From the NCBI GenBank assembly GCA_004194705.1, contig SADC01000007.1:186001-250000 (forward strand): DNA of 64,000 nucleotides, in the 5' to 3' direction. A program made the translations under genes and the position numbers. The stretch's first letter is position 1. Each line of letters starts with the position of its first letter. Shown here piece after piece: positions 34,283 through 44,339 of the stretch. The stretch comes from Ditylenchus dipsaci (Eukaryota > Nematoda > Chromadorea > Rhabditida > Anguinidae). Below the pieces are notes generated by a model. The model was not told where the DNA came from and ran no database searches. It was given only the letters and a program-made list of their open reading frames with translations.

Positions 34283-34352
34283 ATTGATCCAGCCAGTTGA
34301 ATCGATCCAGCCAGTTGAATCGATCCAGCCAGTTGGATCGATCCAGCCAGAT
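34283..34352. repeat. 18-bp tandem repeat, about four units
   Basis: GATCCAGCCAGTTGAATC repeated with few changes; on the - strand it encodes an SIQLAG repeat by chance. Confidence 0.9.
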
Positions 34353-34484
34353 GAATCGATTTAAATAGATGAATCATATCAACTCAGCCCGTTAAATAGA
34401 TTCAATCACGATGCATTGAAAAAATTTTGAATCGATTTGAAAATTTTGAAAAAATACAAATAATTTGAATGAATCGATTTTTTT

Positions 34485-34592
34485 TGAAATGAAGGCCTAA
34501 TGCCTGCCTTTTCGCTCCGAGGCCAAAAATCGACCTTAAAAAATTTCGACCTTTCGGCTTTCGACTTAAAAGTCGAAAGTCGACAACCCTAC
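34485..34592. mobile_element. Fragment of a TAGGGTTG-type hAT end
   Basis: TTTCGACTTAAAAGTCGAAAGTCGACAACCCTA ends with the same CGACAACCCTA terminus as the element at 546-1720 and carries palindromic TTTCGACTT/AAGTCGAAA words inside it. The other end is not found. A run of GAAAAAGTAAATTT repeats follows at 34670-34740. Confidence 0.5.
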
Positions 34593-34877
34593 AGACACAC
34601 AAACACACATAGCTCCTGTAGTACTTACGGGTAAATAAATAAGAAAAAAGACGGTATGATGTAATTGTGCCAAGAAAAAGTAAATTTGCACCGAGAAAAA
34701 GTAAATTTGAGCCTAGAAAAGTAAATTTACGCAAAGAGTGTATTTGCGCCAAAAAAAATTTATTTGAGCCAAACTTTTTTTGCATCAAGAAAAAAGGGTA
34801 TGAAATAGGAAACTACAGTTAACAGTACATCCACAGTTAACTGTTTATTCATAGTTAACAGTACATCTGGCACTCCT

Positions 34878-35063
34878 TGTTAAAGGATGATTTTTGCGCG
34901 CAGTGGCATGCGCAAAATTTGAATTGGCGGGCGAAACTTCTCTTTCGTCTCTCACTGTAATCTTTGGAGTCGTTCGAAATAACTGCAAAGAGTTCAGTGA
35001 GACCAAAGAGATGTTTCCCCCGCCAATTCAAATTTTGCTCATGCCACTGCGCGCAAAAACCAA
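34878..35063. mobile_element. Palindromic MITE, GCGCGCAGTGGCATG family, copy 1
   Basis: Mirrored arms GCGCGCAGTGGCATGCGCAA and complement, with AATTTGAATTGGCGGG inside. It also shares GTTAACAGTACATC with 38180-38235. Other copies: 37971-38166 and 46421-46616, the latter with extra AAAGGACC ends. It lies just downstream of exon 1 of the broken PGAP4 copy. Confidence 0.8.
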
Positions 35064-35519
35064 AAAAAAAGAGTGGCGGAGAAGTGCAATAGAACTGTAA
35101 TTGTTTCAACTAAAATTCCTACTAAATTAAACTTCACCTTAAAACGAGAGAGATTGCCGATCTTCAGCATTCTGCGAGCTCTCTCCAGTCGGAGCTCATT
35201 TAGCTGGTTTTCAGTTGTAAGTGTTTTACCTTCCTGGTCCATGGAATAGCCAATTGTGCCATAATATACTAGGTGGTTTCTATGGGGGAGTGGAATGGCG
35301 AAGCGCATAGAACACAAGCACAATGATGCACAAATTTACAATATATTGGAGTAAAAACCATATTGAGTATTTGGTGATCATCCACTTGGACTGACTTCCT
35401 ACCTGCCAAACAGGGGACAGAGTTAGTCTGACCATGCTCTAAAAACTTTAAACAATCAAGAAAGCATTCAATTATTTGGCTGTTGAAGCCCAAGCAGAAA
35501 ATATCTTAAATTTTTGAAA

Positions 35520-36028
35520 GTGATTGTGTTGCAGCAGCACTGCAGCACGATATATAGATAATACCGGGAAAAGCAGTCAAAAAAGTATTTCAGAGGAAAG
35601 GGAAAAAGCAATTGGGTGCGCCTGATTTTTTGCATTTATGTATAGACACATTAATATAACAAACTAACTATGGTAGGCTTTTAGATATAGTAATAATAAT
35701 AGCAAAAAATGTGCAGAGAAAGAATGCGGTCAATGTACAACCTCGTTATAAAACGTCGAAAATCCCACTTATGACATAAAAAACATTAAAACGACGCGCT
35801 GAAAACTGATTTGATTGGTCTAAATAAAATACAGTCTATTTTCAATGCAACGCCGACGTCTATATCGTCATATCGAAGGTAGACTGAATCAGGCATGTGC
35901 CCAGGCCGGCCGGGCAATAAGTTTCAAACCTTCAACGGGCCCGGCCGTGCCGATCTGAAAAAGGACGTGATAAATATAATTTCAAATTCTGCCTTTGTTT
36001 AGTGATGATTTTGAATGAATGTTCTAAC
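35520..36028. other. Unassigned stretch with a hAT end
   Basis: CAGGCATGTGCCCAGGCCGG at 35891-35910 resembles the terminus of the hAT element at 40742 (CAGGCCTGGGCATGGGCC); CCGGCCGTGCCGATCTG at 35942-35958 may be its partner, making a ~70-bp remnant. No gene. Confidence 0.4.
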
Positions 36029-36255
36029 TAGGGTTGTGAAAATGCACGAGCAGATTGATTTCGAGCATATGCTTGACATTTGCCTTTTTTTTCGAGCATA
36101 TTCGAGCATATGCTCGACATATTTTAACCTTAAAGTGTGACTGTACAGTTAACTGTACAGTTAAACTTGGTTTTTATTTCGAGGGTCGACTGTAGGCCGA
36201 GCATGCACTCGAAATTCACCAATTTGCTCGAGCATATGCTCGTTTTACAACCCTA
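36029..36255. mobile_element. 227-bp hAT-type MITE, tag CGAGCATATGCTCG
   Basis: Ends TAGGGTTGTGAAAATG and TTTTACAACCCTA with a perfect 8-bp duplication GTTCTAAC (36021-36028, 36256-36263). The 14-bp palindrome CGAGCATATGCTCG and halves of it are iterated next to each end. Confidence 0.93.
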
Positions 36256-36433
36256 GTTCTAACCGAAAAAAAATGTACAAACAGGATGTGACAATTTTTT
36301 AGAAATTTGATTTTGCTCGTATCTTTTTTTCTGCTAACATTAGGGTTGGGCAATGGGCATACGCGCGGACATATGTCCGGGCAATTATTATGAAATGCCC
36401 GACTCTATAATTTCGGGCATTTTACTCCTATAG

Positions 36434-36543
36434 CCCCACTCAGACTCCCCGGAGTCACGCTTGACTTGAATCACCAGTTTTGACTCCGGAGTCAGACCAT
36501 TTGACTCCGGAGTCAAGCGTGACTCCGGGGAGTCTGAGTGGGC
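36434..36543. repeat. Palindrome built on GACTCCGGAGTC
   Basis: CCCACTCAGACTCCCCGGAG and its complement enclose two copies of TGACTCCGGAGTCA. Compact MITE-like hairpin, about 110 bp. Confidence 0.85.
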
Positions 36544-36777
36544 TTTATATATTTTTGAGATTTGTTAGTCTCCAGAAGGTTCAAAGGACAGTTCGTGGCA
36601 ATTTTTTGTGAATTTTTTTGGTACTTTTTAATAAAAGTACCATTTTAAGCAAAAAAGTTTTATTCCGAGGCATAGAAGTACACAAATGTCCTCACAAATT
36701 TTAATAAAAAACTGAAATTTAAAATATTTGTTGGTTTTCGAGATATGACTGAAGTTGGTCAGTAATTTTTTAACATA

Positions 36778-37777
36778 CCGTATTCTCTCTAATAGACGGG
36801 TCCTCTCTATTAGAAGGGTCCTCTTTAATAGACGGGTCCCCTACGAGGCGGGTTGAAAAATAGACGGGTCCTCTCTATTAGACGGGTCCTCTCTAATAGA
36901 CGGGTCTCCTAAGGCATTTTTCTCAGAACGTTTTTTTTAAATAAATAAACCAATAATTTAAACCGGCGCTTTTTAGTACTAATAGTTTGTCGTCAATTAT
37001 CGCCATTTTGAAATGTTTGGAATTTTTTTTCTCACACTTTTATTTTTTGTCATTTAGTCAATTTATCAAATGAGTGAAGAAGAGTGCACAAGAAGAAATG
37101 GCGAATCAAACGTGGATGGCCAAAATACAAATGAGGAATTTCGTGTGTCTCGGAAACGCAAAGCTCACTCAATTGGCAAGAAACTGGAAGCAGTCGCTTA
37201 TTCAAAAGTATTCCAAGCGTTCGGCTGCCAAGAAATTTGATGTCACGCAGTCAAGGATTCAAGAGTGGGTGAAGCAAGAAATGGAACTTCGCAATCAAAA
37301 GTAATATTTTGGAAATACTGGTGTACTATAAGTATCTCTTCCAGGAAAGGAGCAAAGCGAGTAATAGGTCTGCGGAGTCACCAGTGCGCTAGATGGTAGT
37401 GAGGACGGCATCATTCATTGCTTCAAGGAAGGCGGCCCAGTTCCAAGTAGTCGTGAAAAGCTTTGTTTGGCTCAAGAAGAAAAAGAAATGGCTGTGTTTT
37501 TTCAAGAACTTGATCTAAGCGAAGAAGAAGAAAAAGATACGAATAATAGTGATGTTTTTATCGAGTGTTAAAGTGTATTGATTTGAGTTCTTTTGCAATA
37601 AAAAATGTAAGAAAGATAATGTATCCGAATGCGGTAAATTTTTTTTTGGGTTCCTTTAAAGCCTGAGGTCGAAAAATAGACGGTCCTGTCTATTAGAAGG
37701 GTCCTCTCTAATAGACGGGTCATCACGAGGGTGGTTGAAAAATAGACAGGTCGACCCGTCTATTAGAGAGAATACGG
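36778..37777 (+). mobile_element. Pogo-type element carrying transposase ends, tag GACGGGTC
   Basis: Ends CCGTATTCTCTCTAATAGAC and GTCTATTAGAGAGAATACGG flanked by TA (36776-36777, 37778-37779). Left subterminal region: tandem GACGGGTCCTCTCTA units; right: head-to-head GACAGGTCGACCCGTC. Exactly 1000 bp by these ends. It carries the first and last parts of a transposase gene (next entry) and so connects the tagged MITEs to the pogo/Tigger group. Confidence 0.9.
37070..37571 (+). pseudogene. Internally deleted pogo-like transposase gene
   Basis: Starts MSEEECTRRNGESNVDGQNT, then SRKRKAHSIGKKLEAVAYSK. After a +1 shift near 37210 it continues KRSAAKKFDVTQSRIQEWVK, the helix-turn-helix DNA-binding region typical of pogo/CENP-B/Brinker-type proteins. 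A possible intron follows (TTCCAG near 37340). The frame then reads CGVTSALDGSEDGIIHCFKE and ends with an acidic tail DLSEEEEKDTNNSDVFIEC and TAA at 37569-37571. The CGxxxxxDGSED tail motif lies after the DDE domain in this family, so the entire catalytic core has been deleted. Not functional. Confidence 0.75.
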
Positions 37778-37970
37778 TATTGAAACTCCAGCATTGTTCA
37801 TATTTCGGAAACCAAGTATTTTTTTATTTAAATTGCTGAGGAAATTTCGTTTACTGAGGTGCATCAGAATAAAAAAATTCGCTGAAAAAATGGTATTTTT
37901 TAAAAAAGTACGAAAAATTTCATAAAAAGTATCACGATCTGTCTTAAGTTTCTCAAAAAATTGTTAAAGT

Positions 37971-38166
37971 TAAAGGACCATGGTTTTTGCGCGCAGTGGC
38001 ATGAGCAAAATTTGAATTGGCGGGGGAAACATCTCTTTGGTCTCACTGAACTCTTTGCAGTTATTTCGAACGACTCCAAAGAGTACAGTGAGAGACGAAA
38101 GAGAAGTTTCGCCCGCCAATTCAAATTTTGCACATGCCACTGCGCGCAAAAATCATGGTCCTTTAA
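37971..38166. mobile_element. Palindromic MITE, GCGCGCAGTGGCATG family, copy 2
   Basis: AAAGGACCATGGTTTTTGCG and its complement CAAAAATCATGGTCCTTTAA close a 196-bp palindrome. Most of it is an inverted near-copy of 34878-35063. Following sequence 38180-38240 holds AGTTAACTGT-type palindromes. Confidence 0.85.
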
Positions 38167-38612
38167 CAAGGAGTGCCAGATGTACTGTTAACTATGAATA
38201 AACAGTTAACTGTGGATGTACTGTTAACTGTAGTTTCCTATTTCATATCTCTAATTCATTATTTTTGAGGATGTTGTGAATCGCTCTTATTAAATGAAAG
38301 ATCTTGAAGAAAATTATAAAAAATACATCAAATTTGGTTATTTTGATATGTTTATTGATGACATTTGAAGTTTGTTGAATAAAAATTGCTTGATGGGACA
38401 TATTTGGAAAATGCCCGCAAATGCCCGAAAATTTGGAATATGCCCGCGCATATGGCCGGGCATATGTCCGATTATTAAATGCCCAGGGCATAAGACAACC
38501 CTAGTAAACTTCAAAAAATTTTTTTTGCTAGAAAGCCCTATTGAATTCATTTTGGGTTTGTTTCGAATATGTTCCTTTTTTCATTTTTTATCACTAGGCA
38601 CGACAAAGAAGA

Positions 38613-38912
38613 AAGGGCAAACCTTTTTCTTGCCGTAAAAATACTTTTTTTGCCGCAAAAAGTTTTGCCGCAGAAGTACTTTGTGTTGCCGTAAAAAAGC
38701 TTCTTGTTGCCGCAGAAAAACTTTTTTCTGCCGCTAAATTACTTTTTTCTGCCGCAACGCATATTTTCTTTCCCCGTGGAAAGTCGTTTTACAGCGAGAA
38801 AAAAATTTGCGGCAAAAAAAAGTTTTTTTACGGCAGAAAAAAGTGTTTCTGCGGCAGAAAAAAGTGTTTTTGCGGCAAAAAGAAGTATTTTTACGGCAAG
38901 AAAAAGGTTTGT
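38613..38912. mobile_element. Inverted arrays of TTGCCGYAAAAA
   Basis: Left half: about seven TTGCCG(C/T)(A)AAAA units; right half: the complementary CGGCARAAAAAAGT units. The centre (38760-38800) contains GTGGAAAGTCG. A MITE made almost only of iterated subterminal words. Confidence 0.8.
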
Positions 38913-39264
38913 TTTTGTTGTGATGCCTTTTAAGGTCAATTTGAGAAATTGTCACTTTAACACGAGAAAGAGGGGTGGTTAGACCTTGACGGTTATGCCC
39001 ATAATTTCACAATGAACATTATATTTCAAAAGGCCAGATATCGTCAGGTACTTCTCCGGTTGGAACCCCCTCCCTTTATTTTTCGAAAAATGACCTAAAA
39101 ATCACGTGTTTTACTATTTTTTCTGCTCAATAAGATACAATACAGAATTTTAAACAGTTTCTGATTTAAAAGTTTCAACTTTTATTGGAAAAAATAACCT
39201 TCAACTTTTCAAAGATAGATGGTCTTTAGGGTATTTTGAAGTCATTTTTGATTGATTTATCATC

Positions 39265-39380
39265 AGTGTTGTTCCGGCGCCGGCGCTGCCCGGGAAAAAA
39301 CAGCACCGGGGCCAACGAAAAATTTTGGTCGGCGCCGGCGCTAAAAATTTTCGTCCCGGCGCTGTTTTCAAAATTGAACG
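39265..39380. mobile_element. Fragment of a GGCGCCGGCGC-rich hAT-type end
   Basis: CAGTGTTGTTCCGGCGCCGG with repeated CGGCGCCGGCGC, a strongly GC-rich island in AT-rich surroundings. Other end not identified. Confidence 0.45.
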
Positions 39381-39674
39381 GCCTAATATTGAAAAAGACA
39401 ATTATTCTTAATTTTAAGCTAGATTATCTGAATTTTTGTGCTGCAATTTCTTTCATTTTTTTTCAATATTTTATTGCTTTTATTCATTTTCCTTGATCTT
39501 TTAGTTCATTACTATTTTTCAAACATAACCAGGATATTATATGCTATTGTTGGAAAAGTAATTCATATGACTTTTCTCACAAAACAATTATGGATTACCT
39601 CATTCCTTTCACGAACTCCCCACTCTCTTATAACTCCACCTCATATGGACTTATTTCTCAGCACAGGGAAAATA

Positions 39675-40030
39675 AAGGGTGTTTCAAGAAATTTGCAAGA
39701 TTTGAAATGGCTATGATTTGTTTTCTAGATCGAATTTCGAATTTCTGTTTTCGCCAATCGTTTTTTCTTGACGGGCAATTTTTTTGGTGTAGTATGTCAA
39801 AAATACGATTTTCGCTTGGTCCCCTGTGGTTTTCATCCTGGTGTGGGTCGCCCCTAGATGGCTGAAACCCGAACCACAGAGGGGAACAAGCAAAAATCGT
39901 ATTTTTGACATTATGCACTTAACGAAATTGTCCGTCAAGAGAAAACGATTGGCGAAAACAGAAATTCGAAATTCGGTCCAGAAAAAAAGTTATAGCCATT
40001 TCAAATCCTGCGGATTTCTTGAAACATCCT
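39675..40030. mobile_element. Palindromic element, about 355 bp
   Basis: Mirrored segments GTGTTTCAAGAAATTTGCAA / its decayed complement, CGCCAATCG / CGATTGGCG and CAAAAATACGATTTTCGCTTG / complement. Centre near 39845. Reading frames in both strands are mirror images. Confidence 0.8.
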
Positions 40031-40214
40031 TATCTCGATATTCACTAGCCATGGGGAATTAATAGAGGAAATGAAAACGGTATGCTGCTAATCGATATAG
40101 ATAACAAAAATGTATTAATATTCTCACTGTAAAAAACATACTGTTAAAAAAATAGAAATTTTTCATAAAATTTACAGCGAAAATTGAATAATCAACATGG
40201 CGCTGGGACAACAC

Positions 40215-40250
40215 TGTTTATCATATATACAGTAGCGAGCAAAAAAATCG
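40215..40250 (+). mobile_element. Solo Tc1-type terminus
   Basis: TATACAGTAGCGAGCAAAAA followed by ATCGAACACC resembles a Tc1 element end with its TA. No partner end was found in the following 500 bp. Confidence 0.35.
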
Positions 40251-41806
40251 AACACCTATGAATATCTGCGAAATCGAATTAGAATCGAAAAATAAAACTT
40301 TTTGCAGATATAACATATAGCAAAATTGTACCATTTTTACTCCTCTTTCAAATGATATATAAGATTTTTCTGGATTTAGTAGTTTGGTTATAAGAAATGA
40401 CATTTTTTAGCAAGTACTCATACAATTTCTTTATGTAGTCTTCTTTTCATTCTTCATGTGACTTTTTTGTGGTGGTTTGATATTTTTAATATCCAAAATT
40501 ACTATGTAATGCGTTTTTTTTTGAAGTTTGGTGATTTCTCTACAGAATGATATGTCGATTGTTGTTTTAGGATGACCCAGCAATGAGATACGGATAGGTT
40601 AAAGTTGAAAGACCTAAAAACCCCCTTTTTACATTATTTTAAGCCATTTTTCTTCATATACGCATCGCCTAGGGTCGAAGGTTCAGGTCCTCCTAAATGC
40701 ATATTTTATTTTATTTTTTATTAAGTTCACTGACTTAGGGGCAGGCCTGGGCATGGGCCCACTTTTTCACTGCCCGGTCTGGATATTTTTTTGTTCCCGG
40801 CCCAGCCCGGCCGGAGCTTAATCTTTTTTCGGGCTGGCCCGTCTATTCAGTCTAGTCAACTATAAGTTCATTTCCAAACATATTCAAAAAATCAAGCAAG
40901 AAAAAAGTGTGGGCAATTTTATTATTTAAACTCACTCGATCGCAATATTTCTTTTTATTAAGGAATTTCTAACACAAACAAAGAAAATTCAATTTCGCAG
41001 ATAAACTTTCTCGACTCTTTTTTACCAACTGACGAATGGCTGTATGTGATTTCACCAGTCAAATTACTGATTTAACCAGTGAAGTCGTAAAAAAAATTTC
41101 TTTCTACTACTTTTCATCTTTATTTATTTGTTTCAATTTTTACTGAAATCACGGCCCGTCTAAATTTGAATTTCATAGCACTTTAAAAAACAGAACGCCA
41201 TGATTTTTAGGTACTTTTCAAACATTTTTGGCGCGATTCGTGTTTTCCCCACTTTTTTTAGTATTGATTTACTTTTTTTGAAATTCATATACAAAAAAAA
41301 ACATGCAAAATGAATAATAACACAAAGGTATACTTTTCTTAAGCTAAGATGTGCTTTAAATTTTGCCAAAAAGCTGTAACACGGTCATTTGGAATTCAGT
41401 AGTCTAAATTTAGTGTGGTAACTAAAGATGGTCATATTTCAGAAAACAATGATAATTCGACCAGATCTCATCAAATTTAGATGAAGAAACTAATTTCGGT
41501 TCTAAAAATGAATTTTTGTAGTGTTCTTAGTCGAAAATTTAATCAGCATAAGCTGAATTTCTGGTTACCATATACTTGAAAACCCGAAAAAAGCAGTGTT
41601 GTGCTGAGGACGATTTTTCGGCCTGTGAGTGAGAGTGAGTGAGAATGAAATTTGCCCTCACAGGCTGTGAGTGAGAGTGAGAATTTTGAATTTTGTCCTC
41701 ACAGGCTGTGAGTGAGAGTGAGAATTTTGAAATTTGTCCTCACTGAGAGTGAGAATCTCACTGAGATCTCAGTGAGAATTGAAAATTTTCAATTTGCGAT
41801 TTTTTA

Positions 41807-42005
41807 TTACGCAAATTTTCGGGAATTGATATAAACAAATGTTTGTGTATTCAAAAGAGTAAATTGAGTTCGACTTCTATGTCTTGCCTTTGCTAACCCG
41901 CATTGAGAAAAAGTTCGTTCGGTTGGGCTGCTCGTCGCCGGCGTGCTTGATACTTCTAATGCCAGCTCAGCAATATATTTCCACTCCTGAAATGTTCTCT
42001 TATAA
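41807..42005 (-). pseudogene. hAT transposase dimerisation-domain fragment
   Basis: On the - strand reads WKYIAELALEVSSTPATSSP then TERTFSQCGLAKARHRSR and ends VYINSRKFA with a stop. The PATSSPTERTFSQCG motif is the signature of the hAT C-terminal region. The upstream part of the gene has been lost; the frame is entered from a half MITE at 42008. Confidence 0.8.
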
Positions 42006-42082
42006 CCAGTGTTTTCATAATTCACAGTGACACTGACATTGACACTGATATGTCAGTTTAGCGAGCCTGACATTTTTTAAGA
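42006..42082. mobile_element. Half copy of the CAGTGTTTTCATAATTCACA MITE
   Basis: Matches the left end of the MITE at 15024-15524 for about 70 bp (CAGTGTTTTCATAATTCACA, TGACACTGACATTGACACTG, CTGACATTTTTTAA). The right half is absent. Confidence 0.8.
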
Positions 42083-42186
42083 AATCAACGCTAAAATCAC
42101 TGAAATTCGCTTGAAAAAGAAACAGAAGGAGAATGCAAAACAGCAAGTTGAGTTGGCGATCTCTCATGTTTAAATAATATCACCTG

Positions 42187-42421
42187 CCGTATTTACTTTA
42201 ATATAAGTCCCCCTCTAATACAATCCCCCTTAACTTTGAGGGTCTGTATCTTAGGGTAGAAGCAATATTTTTCATAGCTGTTGTCTTAACTCTAACAGTT
42301 CTTCTGATTTCACTTTTTATATTTGGTTGAGCACCCGAAAATCTCGAGATCGAATTCTAAATTTTCCGATTTTCGGGGATTCAAAAATAGAATCCCCGGG
42401 GCTTCTATTAAGGAAATACGG
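42187..42421. mobile_element. Degenerate pogo-type MITE, tag CCCC
   Basis: Right end TATTAAGGAAATACGG followed by TA; left end CCGTATTTACTTTAATA preceded by TG rather than TA. Near the right end is ATCCCCGGGGCTTCTATTA. The core is shared with 13740-13988 and 29096-29566 (TTGAGCACCCGAAAATCTCG). Confidence 0.75.
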
Positions 42422-42624
42422 TATTCCACCCATTTTATTCAATACCTATTTTACAGCTATGCAAATTTTTTTTATTTACTTAACATACTCGCCGTTTACT
42501 TTGTGCTCTTCATTATTTTAATTATCTACCTTATCTTTGTAAACAATTTATTTTTACAACCTTACTTGATTTCGTTGCATGACTTGAAATAATAAAGACT
42601 GAAGTAATTCAAGAATGATATAAG

Positions 42625-43290
42625 TTGAGGGCGGTAATTCTTTTTGCCCATAGAATATTTTTTTGCCTATAGATTAATTCTTTTTGCCCATAGATTTTAA
42701 AATTTTGCGGAAATTTAAATTTTTTGGTCAGAAAATGACTTGGATCGCTCAGAATCTCACCCCAGAGTGGACAAAAGCCCCTGAAATTCGGTTTTTTGGG
42801 GTTTACGAAAGGGTTCCATCTCCGTCGATGTGTTTGATGGTGGTGAAGTGGATCTCAACAAACGTAGAGGACTCCAATGATGTGCAAGGTGGTCTCCAAG
42901 CCGAACAACAATGCCGTACAAGGTGGAAAGGTGGTGGACTTTTCGGTCGAGAATATCCTGGAGACTTGTCAAAATATGAGGTTTTGGTGGTTTTGAGTGG
43001 TTCAGGTTGAAATTCTGAGCGATTGAGGCAATCGGACCCGAAATCTGATCCGCTCAATCGATTTTTCACAAAAAGTTTACCCCCCCCCTTTGGTAAACTC
43101 CCAAAAAACCAACTTTCAATGGCTTCTGGCCATTCGGGGTGGGATTCTAAGCGATCCAAATCATTTTCTGACCAAAAAATTTGAATTTCCGCATAATTTT
43201 AAAATCTATGGGCAAAAAAAATAAATCTATGGGCAAAAGAATAAATCTATGGGCAAAAACAAGTATTCTATGGGCAAAAAGAAATATTAT
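42625..43290. mobile_element. Palindromic element with TCTATGGGCAAAAAG ends
   Basis: Three to four CTTTTTGCCCATAGA words at each end (42645-42700, 43205-43285), then GACTTGGATCGCTCAGAATC mirrored around the centre. Related to the palindrome at 17153-17810 in its inner part but with different ends. Confidence 0.8.
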
Positions 43291-44339
43291 CCATAAATTG
43301 ATGCCGTCTATGTAACGGAAATTCTCAAAAATCTCACTGAGAATTGAGTGAGAATGATATTTTGTGTGAGTGAGAGTGAGTGAGAATGGCATTTGTCCTC
43401 ACAGGCTGTGAGTGAGAGTGAGAATTTGAATTTTGTCCTCACAGGCTGTGAGTGAGAGTGAGAATTTTGAATTTTGTCCTCACAGTCTGTGAGTGAGATT
43501 CTCACTGAGAATTCTCAGTGAGATTCTCACTCGGAGTGAGCTCAGCACAACACTGGAAAAAACTACAAGTAGCTCGGAAAAACTGTAAACAGGTCAAAAA
43601 AAATTTTAAATTGACCTTATGGTATAAAAACACTGTTCTTTCATTTAAAAATAGAAAAAATTCAATAAAAAAGGTGAAAAAGTTACGGCCTCGAGAAGAG
43701 TGCTCGTCGTTTTTACAAAAATATTATGGGCGGTGTAAATCGATAAATCTAGCGCTATTATTATTTTTGCTTTTGCATATTTGGTGTCATTCGAAAGCTG
43801 AGAATACAAAAAAATTTTTGAGACCAAATACTACAATGTTCACAGTGATGAGAAAAATTTGCAACCAGAAAAGAAAAAAGAAAAGACATCAAGAATTTTT
43901 CGGGAATTGGTGTTGGCACGAAAGTTCTCTAATGCTATAAAATTCAAATTTTGACGGGCCGTGAAATAGAGCCGTAGATCTTAGCTGCCTAACATGCCAT
44001 TAATAAATTTAATGAGATCTAAAAAGTGCAGAAATAGGTCAGTGTATAAGCAGAATTTTTTTAAATGTGCTTTATATATAAGACTATTGTTCAACTTCTG
44101 AAAAGTTCATTAAGCCAGTTGATAGTTAGTTAGAAAACTAAGATCCAGAGCTACATTTCAGTATAAAAATGAGAAAACAGAATGAAAATTTAAACAAAGG
44201 CTGGATCTGATAAGGTGTATTTAACATTGAGGATTTCCGGGCCGGTTCGGCCGAGAGCAATTTTAAAAGTTGGGCGCGGCCCGGATCTTGAAAATCACGG
44301 CCCGGGCCGGCCTGTGCACAGGTCTGATTTGGGGCCAAA

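Larger units (their letters stand above)
20530..35435 (-). pseudogene. Broken PGAP4/TMEM246-like GPI-GalNAc transferase, copy 1
   Basis: Same four exons as the intact copy at 53097-55781: exon 1 35138-35435 (298 nt, 2 short), exon 2 28489-28952 (464 nt, 1 short), exon 3 20851-20976 (126 nt, intact), exon 4 20530-20794 (265 nt, 2 short). Each short exon is thereby frameshifted: exon 1 hits a stop after the transmembrane helix, exon 2 loses frame just before the EDD motif, exon 4 just after the CC pair. Introns 1 and 2 have grown to 6.2 and 7.5 kb by transposon insertion. Exons 1-2 are almost identical in DNA to copy 2, while exons 3-4 differ clearly (7 of 42 residues in exon 3). The exon 1 and 2 lesions are single-base changes in homopolymers, so consensus errors are possible there; the exon 4 lesion is not of that kind. 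Confidence 0.85.
36341..38503. mobile_element. hAT-like element, TAGGGTTG ends, tag CGGACATATGTCCG
   Basis: Begins TAGGGTTGGGCAATGGGCAT and ends CCCAGGGCATAAGACAACCCTA. Next to the ends are GGACATATGTCC, GGGCATATGTCCG and several ATGCCCG words. The flanks GCTAACAT and GTAAACTT match only 5 of 8, so the duplication is decayed or the ends are slightly off. Contains a palindrome, a pogo-type element and a GCGCGCAGTGG MITE. Confidence 0.65.
41594..43555 (-). mobile_element. hAT element (inner), TIR CAGTGTTGTGCTGA
   Basis: Ends CAGTGTTGTGCTGAGG and CTCAGCACAACACTG. The flanks GAAAAAAG (41586-41593) and GAAAAAAC (43556-43563) match 7 of 8. Both ends are arrays of GTGAGTGAGAGTGAGAATTT (41630-41790, 43320-43540). 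It still carries a transposase C-terminus and has itself received a half MITE, a pogo-type MITE and a palindrome. Confidence 0.88.
40742..44326. mobile_element. hAT element (outer), TIR CAGGCCTGGGCATGGGCC
   Basis: The left end CAGGCCTGGGCATGGGCCC pairs imperfectly with the right end GGCCTGTGCACAGGTCTG; CCCGGCC words follow each. Flanks CTTAGGGG and ATTTGGGG match 6 of 8. CACGGCCCGTCTAAATTTG (41152) and its complement (43943) show a further mirrored layer. It contains the hAT element at 41594-43555. No transposase of its own was seen. Confidence 0.7.

Noticed and set aside
38704..38982. KSVFAAEKSVSAAEKS-type repetitive protein
   Set aside because: It is the translation of the TTGCCG/CGGCAA inverted arrays of a MITE and appears on both strands.
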